Counted from the stretch's first letter, positions 11,000-22,718 are shown. The stretch: DNA of 64,000 nucleotides from Spiroplasma monobiae MQ-1 (GCF_002865545.1 NZ_CP025543.1:827576-891575), one strand, 5' to 3'. Numbers and translations are program-made. The notes: generated by a model from the sequence alone, not told the origin.

Positions 11000-13633
11000 T
11001 TTGTTATAGTTTGCTCTTGTAGTTAATGAATCAATAATGGTTCTTGGACTATTATGTTCTAATTCATTTACCACTTTAGATATTGAGTCTAATTGATTTG
11101 TGATTTTTGTGAAGTCCTGATTTAATTGGTTTGAACCTAACTTACTTCCTAAACCTTCAATTAAGTTTTCTAATTTAGCCATTCTTTCTTCGATTGAGTT
11201 TAGTTTTTGAACATCAACCGAGTTCATAACAACTTCTTGTTTTGCTTGTTCTCTTTGATAAGTATTATCATAACTTTCAAAAGAATGATCCTTATCTTGA
11301 TTTTCCAAGTTTTCTGGAACTGATGGTTCCACTTTATTAGAGTTTGTTAATTGGAATGTAGATTCATTTGAATTTGGAGTTTTGGTTGCTGGATTTGATC
11401 CAAATATAGGACTATTTCCTCCTGATAAACCGTATTCTTCTTCATACTCAACTTCTGGAGCGAATGAAATTGGTTCATCAATTAAACTTTCACTTCCCAT
11501 TAAATTTGCATTGAATGATGGAGGTGCAGAAACAGTAGTTCCTGGTGCTGCATTAGCAATTGCCGCTTGCTTTTCTTGTGCTTTTTTCATGTCTTTCATC
11601 ATAACTTGAGCAGCCAAGTCTGGTTGTTCAAAGTTAAAGTCAGAATATATTGTATTTTTGTCAGCATCAGGTCTATCTGATTCAGCTAATTGGTTTAAAT
11701 CCATGTTAACAGCTCTAGCAAGTTTTTGTCTTAAGAATTCCTCTTCTAAACCACCAGGTTCTGGCTTTTTAGTACCATGAACAATTGTTTGTGGTGCAAT
11801 GAATTCATTTCTTCTTGCTTCTCTTGCTTCTTCTAGGGCTTTTTCATCAAAGTCTAAAATCACATTTGTTTGGAATACCGGAAGAGTTGAAACTGTAGTT
11901 CCCGGTGCTCCTTTTGCAATAGCTTCTTGTTTTGCTTGTGCTTTTTTCATGTCTTTCATAATAACTTGAGCAGCCAAGTCTGGTTGTTCAAATTTAAAGT
12001 CAGCATATACTAATGCTTTATCAGCATCAGCTGGTGCATTTGCTTCTGGTAACTGATCTAAATCCATATTAACAGCTCTAAGCATTTTTTGTCTCATGAA
12101 TTCAGCTTCAAGACCTTTATTAACTGGTTTTGTACCGTGAACCACAGTTTGTGGTGCAACAAATGTTCCAAGCACTTCAGGAGTTTTTGGTTCTTCAATC
12201 ATAGCTTCAACTGTAGATGGCCCATCAAAAGTAAATGTTGGTGGGGCAGAAACAGTAGTTCCTGGTGCTGCATTGGCAATAGCGGTTTGTCTTTCTTGTG
12301 CTTTTTTCATGTCTTTCATCATAACTTGAGCAGCCAAGTCTGGTTGTTCAAATTTAAAGTCAGCATATACTAATGCTTTATCAGCATCAGCTGGTGCATT
12401 TGCTTCTGGTAACTGATCTAAATCCATATTAACAGCTCTAAGCATTTTTTGTCTCATGAATTCAGCTTCAAGACCTTTATTAACTGGTTTTGTACCGTGA
12501 ACCACAGTTTGTGGTGCAACAAATGTTTGTGGTACTCCAGGTTTATTTCCACCTGAATATCTATCATGTAAACTTTCAATATCTTCATCGACAGATGTTG
12601 AGTCTTCTCCACCAAAAGCAGCTGTTGCTTCAGTAATTGAAGTTGATTTAAAGTTTGAGTTCATTGATTCAAGGCTATCTTGTGTATCGATAGTCATATA
12701 GTCTAAGTAGTAACTTTCAGGTATTTTTAATTTTTTAGCTAGTGAATTTACTTTCATTACATTAAAGTTAAATTTACTAATAATTTTAGCTTTTTCTTTT
12801 TCATTTAATGATGAAAGATTAGCTTCAATTTCTTTTCTTTTTAAAGTTAATTTTGCTTTATAAGTTTTTCATTTTAGATAATACTTTTTAGCCTTACCTT
12901 CTTTGTAAATGTTTTCTAACTGATCTTCAGTTAAATTTGGCAACGCAGAATTATCATTTACTTTTGTTTGATCATTTTCTTTTTGAAAATCCTTTTGCTG
13001 GTTTTTCAAATCTACGTTGCCAGTTAACTTTCCCTCTTTAGATACCTCTTTTTCAAATTTTCTTTCTTCTTTGTAAATTGAAATTAAGTTTCTTTCTTCT
13101 GCATAATTATTTAAAGCTTCTGAATCAAATAAGATTGCTTCTAATAAAATAAATGCAACTAATATTAAAGCAGATACAATTACCATTATCAATTGGAACG
13201 TTAATAATAACATTATTGCTGATACCACCATTATAACTTTAATAAATGGTTTTGATAATTTTTGATGTTTTCTTAATCTTACTAACTCCATAATAGAAAT
13301 TGTAAGCATAGTAACACCAACTCCAAATATAACAACTAATCAAGCCAAAACCGCTATCATGTTTCCTGGGTTGTTAGCAAGTTCACTTGGTATTGTAGCA
13401 CTATTTAAAATTCCTTTATCTCCATATATTGGTGATAAATTTCCAATACCACCAGATATTTGATTAAATAATTTATATAAAAATGATTGCATAAATGCTG
13501 GTGCAGAAGCTGGGTTTTTAGCAACTTGAGAACCAACCATAATATAAGCGACAGATGTTGATCCAAACAGTAGTAATCCAGCTGAAGCTGCTAATGTTAA
13601 TGATCAAGCACATATAATAAATATTGCGAACAT
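10988..13633 (-). CDS. Large membrane protein with three ~96-residue tandem repeats
   Basis: One continuous 881-codon frame once TGA is Trp. The start is the ATG at 13633 after TAGGAGGAAAAAATT. Hydrophobic segments at about residues 2-30, 92-115 and 131-168 (the last long enough for two) make an N-terminal domain of about four membrane spans. A charged helical stretch (170-290) follows. Three copies of a module begin near residues 371, 491 and 611, spaced 120 residues apart. The module has APQT-VHGTK, GLE-EF-RQK, RAVNMDL-QL, a DADK/Y-DF-FEQPDLAAQV core and KDMKKAQ..APGTTVS. The C-terminus is a Gln/Asn-rich linker plus a short coiled coil (EERMAKLENLIEGLGSKLG). Predicted topology puts the repeats inside the cell. 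No family recognised. The gene follows the 702-aa gene, whose stop overlaps its ribosome-binding site, so the two are translationally coupled. Confidence 0.82.
11487..12527 (-). repeat. Three in-frame tandem repeats, 360-bp period
   Basis: The repeats encode the modules of the 881-aa protein. Copies one and two are nearly identical at the DNA level: 11941-12167 and 12301-12527 differ at a single base over 227 bp. Copy three, nearest the gene's 3' end, is clearly more diverged in both protein and DNA. Confidence 0.9.
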
Positions 13634-13645
13634 AATTTTTTCCTC

Positions 13646-15754
13646 CTAATTTTTAAGTTCTTCTCAATTTCCTGGAACGGAAATCAATTTTTTATCTTTA
13701 TCTTTATTTTTATCATTGGCAAATGACTCTTCTATGTTAATAGGTCTTCTACCTGCCAAATTTGAATTCATTTCCTTTAATTTCCCTTCGATTTCATTCC
13801 TGGGTCTAGGATCTGCAAGCTTTTCATTCCTTGCGGATAATGGACTTTGTAGGTTCATACCTTCAAATGGGTTGGCATAAGGATTTAATACCACTTCTTT
13901 TTTAGAAATAATTGATGGATCAAATCCTGACTCACCTTTTCTTTCCAATCTATCTTGTTCCTCACGCTTTTCTTGTTCTAGAATCTCATTCTTTTTAGCT
14001 TCTAGCACTTGATCAACATGAATTCTTAGATTTGAATCAATTCCCGGATCGTAATCCTCTTCCTCTTCTTCAATCTGTTCTTGTTCTTGATGATTTTTTG
14101 CAAAACCTGGAAGTTGATTATTACTGTGAGTATCTGTAAAGTTACTGTTTGTAATTCCAGGTATATTTCCAGTAAAATTATTATCTTCTTTGTCATAAGT
14201 TAATGCTATATCATTTTCTTCTGGTCTTTCGAAAATATCAGAAGATAAACCTTTTAACTCTTCTCCAAAGAAGTTATCCAAACTACTTTCTTGTCTTGAT
14301 TCCTTTACTGGTTCAGGACTTTCCCAACTTGGTTGTTGGAAAGTTTGTTGTTCTTGTTGGAAATTATTAATTTGTGGTTGAGATATAGGTTGTTGAATCT
14401 CTTGGAAATTATTAATTTGTGGTTCCTCATATTTTTGTTGTACCGGAACTTGTTCTTGAACAACCGGTTCTTGCAACACTATATCATCAGACACAACATA
14501 ATCATAATTTTCTAAGATTTCTTCAATCCTCTTCATGTCAACTATTTGTGAATTAATACTTAATACACACGATACACCAGGTATATTCATTATTAAATTT
14601 GATATGAATTCATTTATAAATAACACTTGATCTATAGCTAATTCACCAGAGTTACTTAGCAATATGTTAATTTCTTCGTTGAAATTATATGATTCAAACA
14701 ATGCCGAAAATTCATCTATAAACATCCCCATAGGGTCTGCTGTTAAGTTAAGTTCTTCAAGTATGTAATCTATTTCAGAACCAGTTTTCCCTCATTCTGT
14801 TGCCGCCAATAAAAGCGAAGCTCTTTCTCAAAGAGTTCTCTTATCATCTAAACTTATTATTTCCGGCAAATTATTAATGAATCTTTTTAACATAAATAAG
14901 CATGGTGAAGAATATAGTATTACTTTAGATAAATCTATTTCAATTATGTTTCTCATTTGTAACTCATTAATAAGATTTTGATTATCAATTAATAAGATGT
15001 TTTTAAAACTTAACTCATTTCGTTGATTCAATTCACTAAATTCATTTGTATTTATTATTTTTCCACCAAATATATCAACTTCATCTGTATCAAAGAAACT
15101 TTCAAATTTTTCATCAAAAGAGTTTTGTAATATTAAGTCATCATTATGTTGTGATGAGTTAATATATTGCTCTTGAGCAAAATTTTGTTGGTGGTTATTT
15201 TGTGGTGTTGAAATGTTTTCAAAGTCTGGCATTGCTGGTTGAGAAGATCCAAATGAATGATTGTTTTCAAACTCTGGCATTGCTGGTTGAGAAGATCCAA
15301 ATGAATGATTGTTTTCAAAGTCTGGCATTGCTGGTTGAGAAGATCCAAACCCAGACAAACCATTTTGTTGGAATGTCATATTATTTTGTGACATTTCATT
15401 ATTTCCAAACACAGGAGTAGAATTAAATGAGCTTTGTGATTCTGAAGAACCAAACTGTTTTTCAAAATCTTCCATTGTTCTATTTGAGGCTTGAGCAGTT
15501 GGTTGTGGACCATTGTCTGATTCTGGCATATTGTCAAAATCATTATCCATGGCCATACCAAATGGAGGTACCTTACTTTGGTTTGTTTCGCCAATAAGGG
15601 TTTTTATAAATGATGGCACTACAGCTTTATCGTCAGTGAACCCCATTTGAGCACCTAATCTAGCGTATTTTTCTCTCTCTTTTTCAAGCTCGTTTCGCTT
15701 TTTGTCTTCCTCTTCGCGTTGTTTTCTCATCCTTTCGAATGGATTTACATACAT
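13646..15754 (-). CDS. Large Gln/Asn-rich cytoplasmic protein with 16-residue repeats
   Basis: A 702-aa protein in one frame across several TGA codons. I chose the ATG at 15754 (MYVNPFERMRKQREEE) because GGGGGTG lies just upstream. Order: a charged N-terminal helix (residues 5-35); a low-complexity Gln/Asn/Ser/Pro region with three direct copies of FGSSQPAMP(D/E)FEN (about 137-177); a folded-looking middle (about 220-430, including WERASLLLAATEWGKTG); a second Gln-rich segment; an acidic run (EQIEEEEEDYDPG); and a charged helical tail. There is no signal peptide or membrane span. The composition resembles that of mollicute cytoskeletal and attachment-organelle proteins, but no homology is claimed. 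It is cotranscribed with the repeat membrane protein. Confidence 0.78.
15216..15347 (-). repeat. Three 48-bp tandem repeats
   Basis: The direct repeats encode the 16-residue unit containing FGSSQPAMP in the 702-aa protein. Copies differ mainly at one Asp/Glu codon. Confidence 0.88.
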
Positions 15755-16035
15755 ATAAGAGCACCCCCTAAACTTAATGTAATTATACCACATTTTTTCA
15801 AATTTTTACCCATAATTGATTGCAATGAAAGATATAGTTTGATATGATATATACTTTTTTTTAGTATCAAATTTAATAAATTAAAAAGAAGAAGTAAGTA
15901 AATTAGCTTATTTATACTGTTTAAAAACCTCGTCTTTTGCTTTATTAACTTTTACAAACATATTATAACATAAAAAAGTATATTATATTACACTAGTGTA
16001 TATATAAAATCAAATTATTTTAGAAAAATAAACAT
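15755..16035 (-). other. Intergenic region upstream of the repeat-protein operon
   Basis: About 280 bases without a convincing gene or RNA. The sequence is very AT-rich, so many near-matches to promoter boxes occur and none can be chosen safely. It must contain the promoter for the 15754-10988 gene pair, because a terminator closes the operon on its right. Confidence 0.5.
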
Positions 16036-16062
16036 TAAAAAAACCCTATTTATAAGGGTTTT
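16036..16062 (-). terminator. Terminator of the prmC operon
   Basis: AAAACCCT and AGGGTTTT pair, with a T-run on the minus strand, 10 bases past the stop of the 16072-17370 gene. Confidence 0.85.
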
Positions 16063-16071
16063 AAAAGATTT

Positions 16072-17370
16072 TTAATTATTTTCATTTATTTTTTTAAATT
16101 TAACGCCCAATATTACATATATTGTTGCTAAAAAACTTAAACTAATAATTGTTTGAGAAATATATTTTAAACCAGACATTCACGGTTCGGTAACTGTATC
16201 TGATTGCCATTTTAATGATCCATAAGTTTTAATTAAATATTTAGATTCCAAGATCTCGCTACTAAATGATATTTTTCCACTATTTCACATGTCTGTTAAT
16301 CTTTGTGATTCATGTGCTGAATAAGCAATAACTATAAGAACACACAATATCTCTATCAATAAGACACTAAACTCAAATGCAAATGTTTTATTTGAAGTTC
16401 TTCAATTTTGGATATAAGCAACAGAAGAAATTAATATATTAGCTATTAAGAAACCAGAAACAATTACAGGTAAGAATTTTATAGCAAAATAAGAACCCTT
16501 TGTAATGTTTGAAACATCGCCGTTTTCCAAAGTTTTATATAGGTCAGATATTATAAATGTTCAGTTTAATAATGAATTCATTTGAGAATTAATTAAACAC
16601 ATGTTTATTATAAATACCAAAGGAGTTATAAATACCAATGTGGTACCAACAATAAGTCAAAATAGAATATTTTTTCTACTATTTAACGAAAACTTATTTA
16701 TAAAGTCTTTTATTTTTGATTGACTTAAACTTCTTGATGGTTGTTCTATAATAATTTTTTTATTATTATCATTTTTCAGTCAAATATTAAAACAAAGTAT
16801 TACAGCTATTATTTTAAAAATAGCAAACCATCAAGTTAAAGTGTCTGTAGATCATTTATATTTAAACCCATTGCTATACATTTCCTTAAAATGTTCTTTC
16901 ATAGATTCTAAGCTTCCACTAAAGTTTGAAGAGATTTCTTCTTGAACTAAAAATTCAAACAAATTATAAAACCTTGAATATCCATACTCAGATATAGCCT
17001 CAATAACAACTGCAAAAACCGCAAATGCAGCTATTGTAATTATGTAAGATAATTTGTAATTATTATTAAGCTTAGAATTTAAAAAAGGTTTTAAAAAAAC
17101 TATCATAGAGAATCCAATTACAAATAGAGACAAAGACATCCAAGATAAAAATGTTATTTCGAAAGTTGAAGCCAAAACATTTACACCAAAAGCATCTTTT
17201 ATTCCTTCATAATTATCTAAATAATATTTTAGCGAAGGATTTATGTTTAAAATAACCAGATATGTAACTACAGGTATTAATAATACAGTAAAAATTACAG
17301 AGAATTTTATCATCAAAGCATTTTTGTTTTTGTAGTTTTCAGCTATAAAGTTATTTTCTATTTTATTCAT
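16072..17370 (-). CDS. Multi-pass membrane protein, unknown function
   Basis: A 432-aa protein, one frame across many TGA Trp codons. Hydrophobic segments start near residues 21, 72, 105, 173, 217, 278, 320 and 400, so about eight membrane spans are likely; the layout looks like two similar halves separated by a basic loop (LSQSKIKDFINKFSLNSRKN). No transporter motif was recognised. Its ATG lies 1 base beyond the prmC stop and its ribosome-binding site is inside prmC, so it is the last, translationally coupled gene of the prfA-prmC operon. Confidence 0.78.
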
Positions 17371-17371
17371 G

Positions 17372-18199
17372 TTACTCCTTAGATGTAATGATAAATAATC
17401 TTCAATTACTTGAATAATCTTTTTTGAAATCTATATTATATTTTACTATTTTTGATGAAAAAATCTTTTCCAATTCTTCTTTTTGTTCAAAACCAAATTC
17501 ACAAACTATTACTAAGTTTTTATTTTTTGAATACAAATAATCTAATTGATTAAATAAATCCTTATAAAATTTTAGACCTCTATCTTCAGCATAAAGAGCC
17601 AGGTGCGGTTCATATTTTTTCACAAATTCCCCTACATTTGAATCGTTGTTATCAATATATGGGGGATTTATGGTTATGAAGTCTGGCACAATATCGGTTT
17701 GATTAAAAATCTTTAAAAAGTCAGAACAAAATATTTGCCCAGACTGTTTATGTTTTTCTAAATTAATTTTTACAACTTCAAGCGCTTCTTTTGATATATC
17801 ACTTAATAATAAATTAACTTTACTATTTAAATTTTTAATAGTAATTCCAATACACCCGCTACCACAACAAATATCAAATAAGTTTTTGTTTTCTAAATCA
17901 TATTTCATTATCTCATCAACCAGCAACTCAGTTTCGGGTCTTGGAATTAATACATTTTCATTTACATAAAAATCAAAGTTATAGAAATATTTGTTATTAA
18001 TCAAATATGCAATAGGTTTTTTTGTTTCTTTAAACTCTTTTACAATTTTTAAAAATGAATCTGATTCAATCTTTGATAATTCTTTTTCAATTACAAAGTT
18101 ATAGTCAGATTCATTTGTTATTTTAATAATAATTTCTTTAAACTCGCTTAATGTAAATAAATCAGGAACATATTCTTCTCTTAATTTATTTATTTCCAT
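17372..18199 (-). CDS. prmC: Release-factor glutamine methyltransferase
   Basis: SAM-dependent methyltransferase that N5-methylates the Gln of the GGQ motif in release factors. It is 275 aa. Family marks are LIPRPETELLVDEI, the SAM motif LFDICCGSGCIGI and the catalytic NPPY in FITINPPYI. It starts 2 bases after the stop of prfA, which encodes its substrate; the pairing supports the call. The C-terminus extends past a TGA Trp (SSNWRLFIITSKE). Confidence 0.96.
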
Positions 18200-18201
18200 A
18201 A

Positions 18202-19287
18202 TTAACCCTCTATGTGTTCGATCATTTTGTTTTTTTGTTCATCATTAACTAGTTCTACAATAATTTCATCCAGGTTACCTTCCATAACTTGGTCTAATTT
18301 ATTTAAAGTTAAGTTGACTCTGTGATCAGTCACTCTGTTTTGTGCGTAATTATAAGTTCTAATTTTTTCACTTCTAGCTCCAGTTCCAACTGCATTTTTT
18401 CTTAAACTTGCAGCTTCACTTTGTTGCTTCTCTAATTCAGCTTCGTAAATTCTTGCTCTTAACAATGTCATTGCTTTATCTTTATTATCATGTTGACTTC
18501 GACCATCTTGTGAAGCTGCAACTATTCCAGTAGGAATATGAGTTATCCTTACAGCAGAATCTGTTGTATTAATGTGTTGCCCACCAGCACCAGATGCTCT
18601 GTAAGTATCAATTCTTAGGTCTGAATTTTTAATATCCACCTCAACATCAGTTACTTCAGGAAGAACAGCAACTGTTGCTGTAGAAGTTTGTATTCTTCCT
18701 TTTGAATCTGTTTTAGGTACCCTTTGCACCCTATGACTTCCAGATTCGAATTTCATTTTTGAATAAACTTTATCACCTTTAACCATGAAAGAAATTTGAC
18801 TAAAACCACCAGCAGCAGATTCGTTCATATCCATTACATCAATTTTTCAGTTATTTTTTTCTGCAAACCTTGTGTAAAGTCTAAATAAATCTCCTGCAAA
18901 AATATTTGCCTCGTCTCCACCAGCAGCTCCTCTAATTTCAAAAATAACATTTTTATCATCATTTGGATCTTTTGGTAATAACAAAAGTTCTAATTGTTCT
19001 TCAATTATAACAATAGCTTCTTGAGCTTCTTCTAATTGAAGTTTTGCCAAACCTCTCATTTCTTCATCTTTTTCAGTCTCTAAAATTTCTTTAGCTTCTT
19101 CAATATCCTGGTCAACTCTTTTGAAGTCTTGATACTTTTCAACAACTTCTTGAAGATTTGCTCTCTCTTTGTTTAATTCTGTAAGAAGTTTTATATCTTT
19201 CAAAGTTTCTTCTTTTTGAAGTAACTGGTCAATAGAATTAACTCTATTTTCCATCACACTTAAGGCTTCTAAGGTTTTTTTATTCAT
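18202..19287 (-). CDS. prfA: Peptide chain release factor 1
   Basis: Recognises UAA and UAG and triggers peptide release; 361 aa. The GGQ motif is in [14 protein letters not shown], and the codon-recognition tripeptide P-x-T is PKT in [13 protein letters not shown]. With TGA coding for Trp only RF1 is needed, and no RF2 gene is seen here. It lies between tdk and prmC with short gaps. Confidence 0.98.
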
Positions 19288-19296
19288 AATTTTCTC

Positions 19297-19899
19297 CTAT
19301 TCTGGTTTAATGTAACAATGTCTACATCTTGCCTCATATTTTTCATTTGCAGAGATAACAATAATTGGTTCGTTTGCCTTTGCAGGTTCTCCATTTATTA
19401 TTCTTTGAGTTCTATTTGCATTCCCTCCACAAGAATGACAAATTGAAGTTAGTTTATCTACATATTCAGCTTCAACTAAAAGTCTATCCACATTTTGAAA
19501 TGGATTATTTTTGAAGTCTTTATCTAATCCATTAACAATTACAATAACACCCTCTGCTGCTATATTTGAAATAATATCAACAACATCAGTATCCAAGAAT
19601 TGAACTTCATCTATACCTATTATATCAATTTTTTCTTTTGCATTTTCTTCATTAAAAATATCAAATAACTGTTTACTGTTTTTAACAGGTATTGATTCAA
19701 TGCTCATACCAGAGTGAGAAAAAATATCCTTTTTTGAATATCTATCATCAATAGCTGGTTTAAAAACTATGACATTTTGTTTTGCATATTTGTATCTTTT
19801 TAATCTTCTAATAAATTCTTCAGTTTTACCAGCAAACATACATCCTGTAATTAATTCAATTCAACCTTTTTTGCTTTTAGGGTTTATTCTATAACTCAT
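19297..19899 (-). CDS. tdk: Thymidine kinase
   Basis: Phosphorylates thymidine for dTMP salvage; 200 aa, type II class. The start at 19899 (MSYRINPKSKKGWIELITG) gives the P-loop GCMFAGKTEEF near residue 20. The lasso region and two zinc Cys pairs (CHSCGG and CRHC) are present, and IGIDEVQFLD is the Walker B equivalent. It is the gene before prfA, a common mollicute and firmicute order. Confidence 0.97.
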
Positions 19900-19911
19900 A
19901 CTTTTTCTCCT

Positions 19912-20859
19912 CTATTCAATAAGATCTTGAAGATCTGTAATAAGATTATCTAATTCATTTCAACTATTTAATTTTGCTCCAGAAGCTAATTTGTGACCAC
20001 CACCATTGTAATTGGTTGCAACAGAGTTGATGTTAAAGTCTCTACTTCTTATTGATACTTTAACATTTTCATTACCAGGAGTTTGATAAGCTAATGCCCA
20101 TATTTTAATTTCCTTAATTCCAGATAAAACTGTCAATGCACTTTTAACTTCTTCTTCACCCAAATTAAGAGTTTCAAAGAAATCACTTGTAACTTTAATG
20201 TACGCTATCTCATTATTGTTTTTAAACTCCGCCATAGAAAATGCCTTATTGTGTCATTTAGCAAGCTCTAATTTTTTTAAAAACAATTCCGAGTAGACCT
20301 CTGTAATTATAACACCAGCTTCAACAAGAATCTTAGCCGCTAGAAATGTTTTCCCGTTTGTTTTTTCAAAAAGAAATCTTCCAGAATCTGTTATTAAACC
20401 AAAGTAAAGATAAGTTGCTCCTAGTTTAGTTAGTTTAAGGTTGCAATTATTTGATCACAAAGTAATAACCTGTGTACAAGCAATCGCTGATGGGTCAACC
20501 AACTTTCCTTTACCAAAGTTATCAACCTCTAAATGATGATCAACTTTAAAAACTTCTTTAACTTTTTCTTTAAACTCAAAATCAACTCTTTCAAAATTGG
20601 CTACATCAACAGTTATTAAGAGAGAAGTTGAAATAATTCCTTCTGTTAATTTTGATTCATCTTCTTCTCTTGTTCCAAAATTCATCTTTTCTCCAACCAC
20701 ATAGACATTTTTATTATTGAAGTTATTTAATATTATTTCCCTTAGTGCATATGCACTACCTTGTGTGTCTCAATCCGGAGAAACGTGTTTAGCAATAATT
20801 ATATTTTCATATTGCTCTATAACTTTTAATAAAGCTAACTCATTACTTTTATTTTCCAT
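19912..20859 (-). CDS. DHH/DHHA1 phosphoesterase (NrnA-like)
   Basis: A 315-aa phosphoesterase of the DHH superfamily, in the group of NrnA (oligoribonuclease/pAp phosphatase). Visible motifs are HVSPDWDTQGS (normally H..PDGD..GS), the metal Asp in TVDVAN, VDHH in FKVDHHLEV, and DHHA1 GGGHKLASG near the C-terminus. It would degrade nanoRNAs or dephosphorylate pAp. It lies 8 bases downstream of the decayed ABC protein and 12 bases upstream of tdk. The exact substrate cannot be decided by sequence. Confidence 0.88.
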
Positions 20860-20867
20860 ACTTCTCC

Positions 20868-22718
20868 TTATAAAACTTTTAATATTGATTCTTCAGAAAT
20901 ATATAATTTAACTTTTTCATTTTCCTCAAACCTTTTTGTAGAATAGAAGTAAATTCTTAAATCTGTTTCTTTAACTACTGCTTCATGCATATTTGTGTCA
21001 GCAAAATCTTTATTAAGACTTATCCTTCCACTCAATTCAAGAATTGAGTTCTTATTTTCTTTTTTACTTGTATAAATTTTCATAGGATTAATTATTAATT
21101 GTCCTACTTCTTCAAACATAGTGCTTTGAATTTTAGTTGTTTCATTCATTGTTTCCAACTTTTTACCATCATACTTGTAATTAAATCTATTATTCTTAGA
21201 GAAGAATTCTCCGCCATAAGTTGATCAGTGCTTTTCCAAAATTTCTTCTATAGAGTTTTCATTTGTTTCATGCTCATTTATTAAGTAAATATTTTTATCC
21301 ATTTCAGGAACTTCATAAATACTTTCGTCGATAATAACTGAAGAAAATTTAGAATCAAAAACTTTTAAATTATTTAAAACAGTTAACAATTCATTTTTCT
21401 CGGTATCAGACATTTTTGAAAAAACATTATAAAAGACTAAATTATATTGTTTTGAATATATTGCACTAAGTAATTGAAATCATATACCTTCCATCTTACT
21501 TAATTTTAGTGAGAGCAAACTAAATTCAAATCCAAGTTGTTCAGCCGTTTCATCAATGTATGTTAGTGATTGTTTATATATTGTTGATATATTATTTTTA
21601 AGTTGTGCTCTTTTTATTCTAAACTCTTCAATGTCGCCTTTTTCACAATCATCATTTAAAACCCTTTTATGGTATTTGTGCATTACTTCTACAATTTTAC
21701 CCCTCAAAGTAACTGCTTCATCTGATAATCCTTCAAAAAACATTTTCTCTTGTTTCTTTTTGAATTCAAATCTTTGATCATTAGAAGCTTTTCTTCAAAC
21801 GAACATTTCATCTAAATTTGAAACTTTTTTCTTGTGAGTTTCTGATTTGCTCAATTCAAAGATTATTTGCTTTTTCAAATTCTTTATTATGAAATTGTTT
21901 TTAGCAATTTTTCTTTTTACATCACTTACTTTTAAATCAATAATTCTAAGTTGCTTTCTTGTAACAAAATTGATTTGATGAAAGTCTAACTCTTTTGATA
22001 ACTTTCTAACTTGTTTGTCTTTTGATTTTTTTGCATTGTACTCGCAAGTACATAAAGAAGAAAGTTCCATAAACGAATAAACTTTGTCTCATAAAGTTTG
22101 TAAAAATGTTTGAACCAGTTCTAAATTTTGTGTTTTTTCTACCAAGTAGTAATAATCTTTAATTATAATTCTAATGTGTTCTTCTAAAGTTCCGTAGTTT
22201 TTTAAAAGGTTCTTATCATTAAATTCTACAATTTGATCTAGAAATTCAGATACTCATTGTTCTTCTATTTCAACAGAGTTGTCTATAAACTTAGAAATCA
22301 TTACTTCTAATTTGTCCCTCATTTCTAAATCTGTTTTATTATTTTTAGATGTTGAGAAAGATAAAAAAGAATATTTTTGATTAATGTAATTTATCTTAGC
22401 TTGACTGTAAAAATTCTTATTCAACAATAGAGAAGTATATAATCAAAATTTTTCTGGCCACCTTCTAAATAATATGTTTGATTTAATAACAGCAACTTTT
22501 CTTTTAGTTCACTGTTTATTAACTTTATCATAACCATCAATTTTAAAAACACCATTTTTAACAAGATACTTACCTTGCAAAATATTTTTAAAACTCTTTC
22601 TCAAATTTCTATCTTGAGAAAGAACTGCAGTTTTCTCAGAATCCTTATTTTTAAAAGTTACACTTTTTGGAAAAACTTTTCTGTTAACAAATTTAGCATT
22701 TTGAATTGTAAAACTCAT
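20868..22718 (-). CDS. Degenerate ABC-ATPase-like protein with a long coiled insertion
   Basis: A 616-aa frame crossing many TGA codons. The first ~65 residues follow the start of an ABC ATPase (KTAVLSQDRNLRKSF then LVKNGVFKIDGYD), but the Walker A GxxxxGK(S/T) is gone. Residues about 70-410 are a long charged helical insertion with a CTC pair. From about 425 the pattern again resembles the back of an ABC domain: FYNVFSKMSD stands where Walker B and D-loop would be, then SVIIDES for the H-loop strand and KNIYLINEHE...EEILEKH for the final strands. None of the catalytic residues remain. No membrane span is seen. It heads the nrnA-tdk-prfA-prmC operon. The relation to ABC proteins is inference from pattern only; the function is unknown. 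Confidence 0.6.

Noticed and set aside
11487..12527. CRISPR-like repeat array
   Set aside because: The repeats are 360-bp coding modules in frame, without short unique spacers.
12869..13540. Two separate small membrane-protein genes upstream of the repeat protein
   Set aside because: They join the 881-aa frame in phase through TGA Trp codons, with a single good start at 13633.
14731..15793. Two separate Q/N-rich genes, and a start at 15793
   Set aside because: The pieces are one frame through TGA Trp codons; only the ATG at 15754 has a ribosome-binding site.
15755..16035. tRNA or small RNA gene
   Set aside because: No cloverleaf or stable fold with conserved bases could be found.
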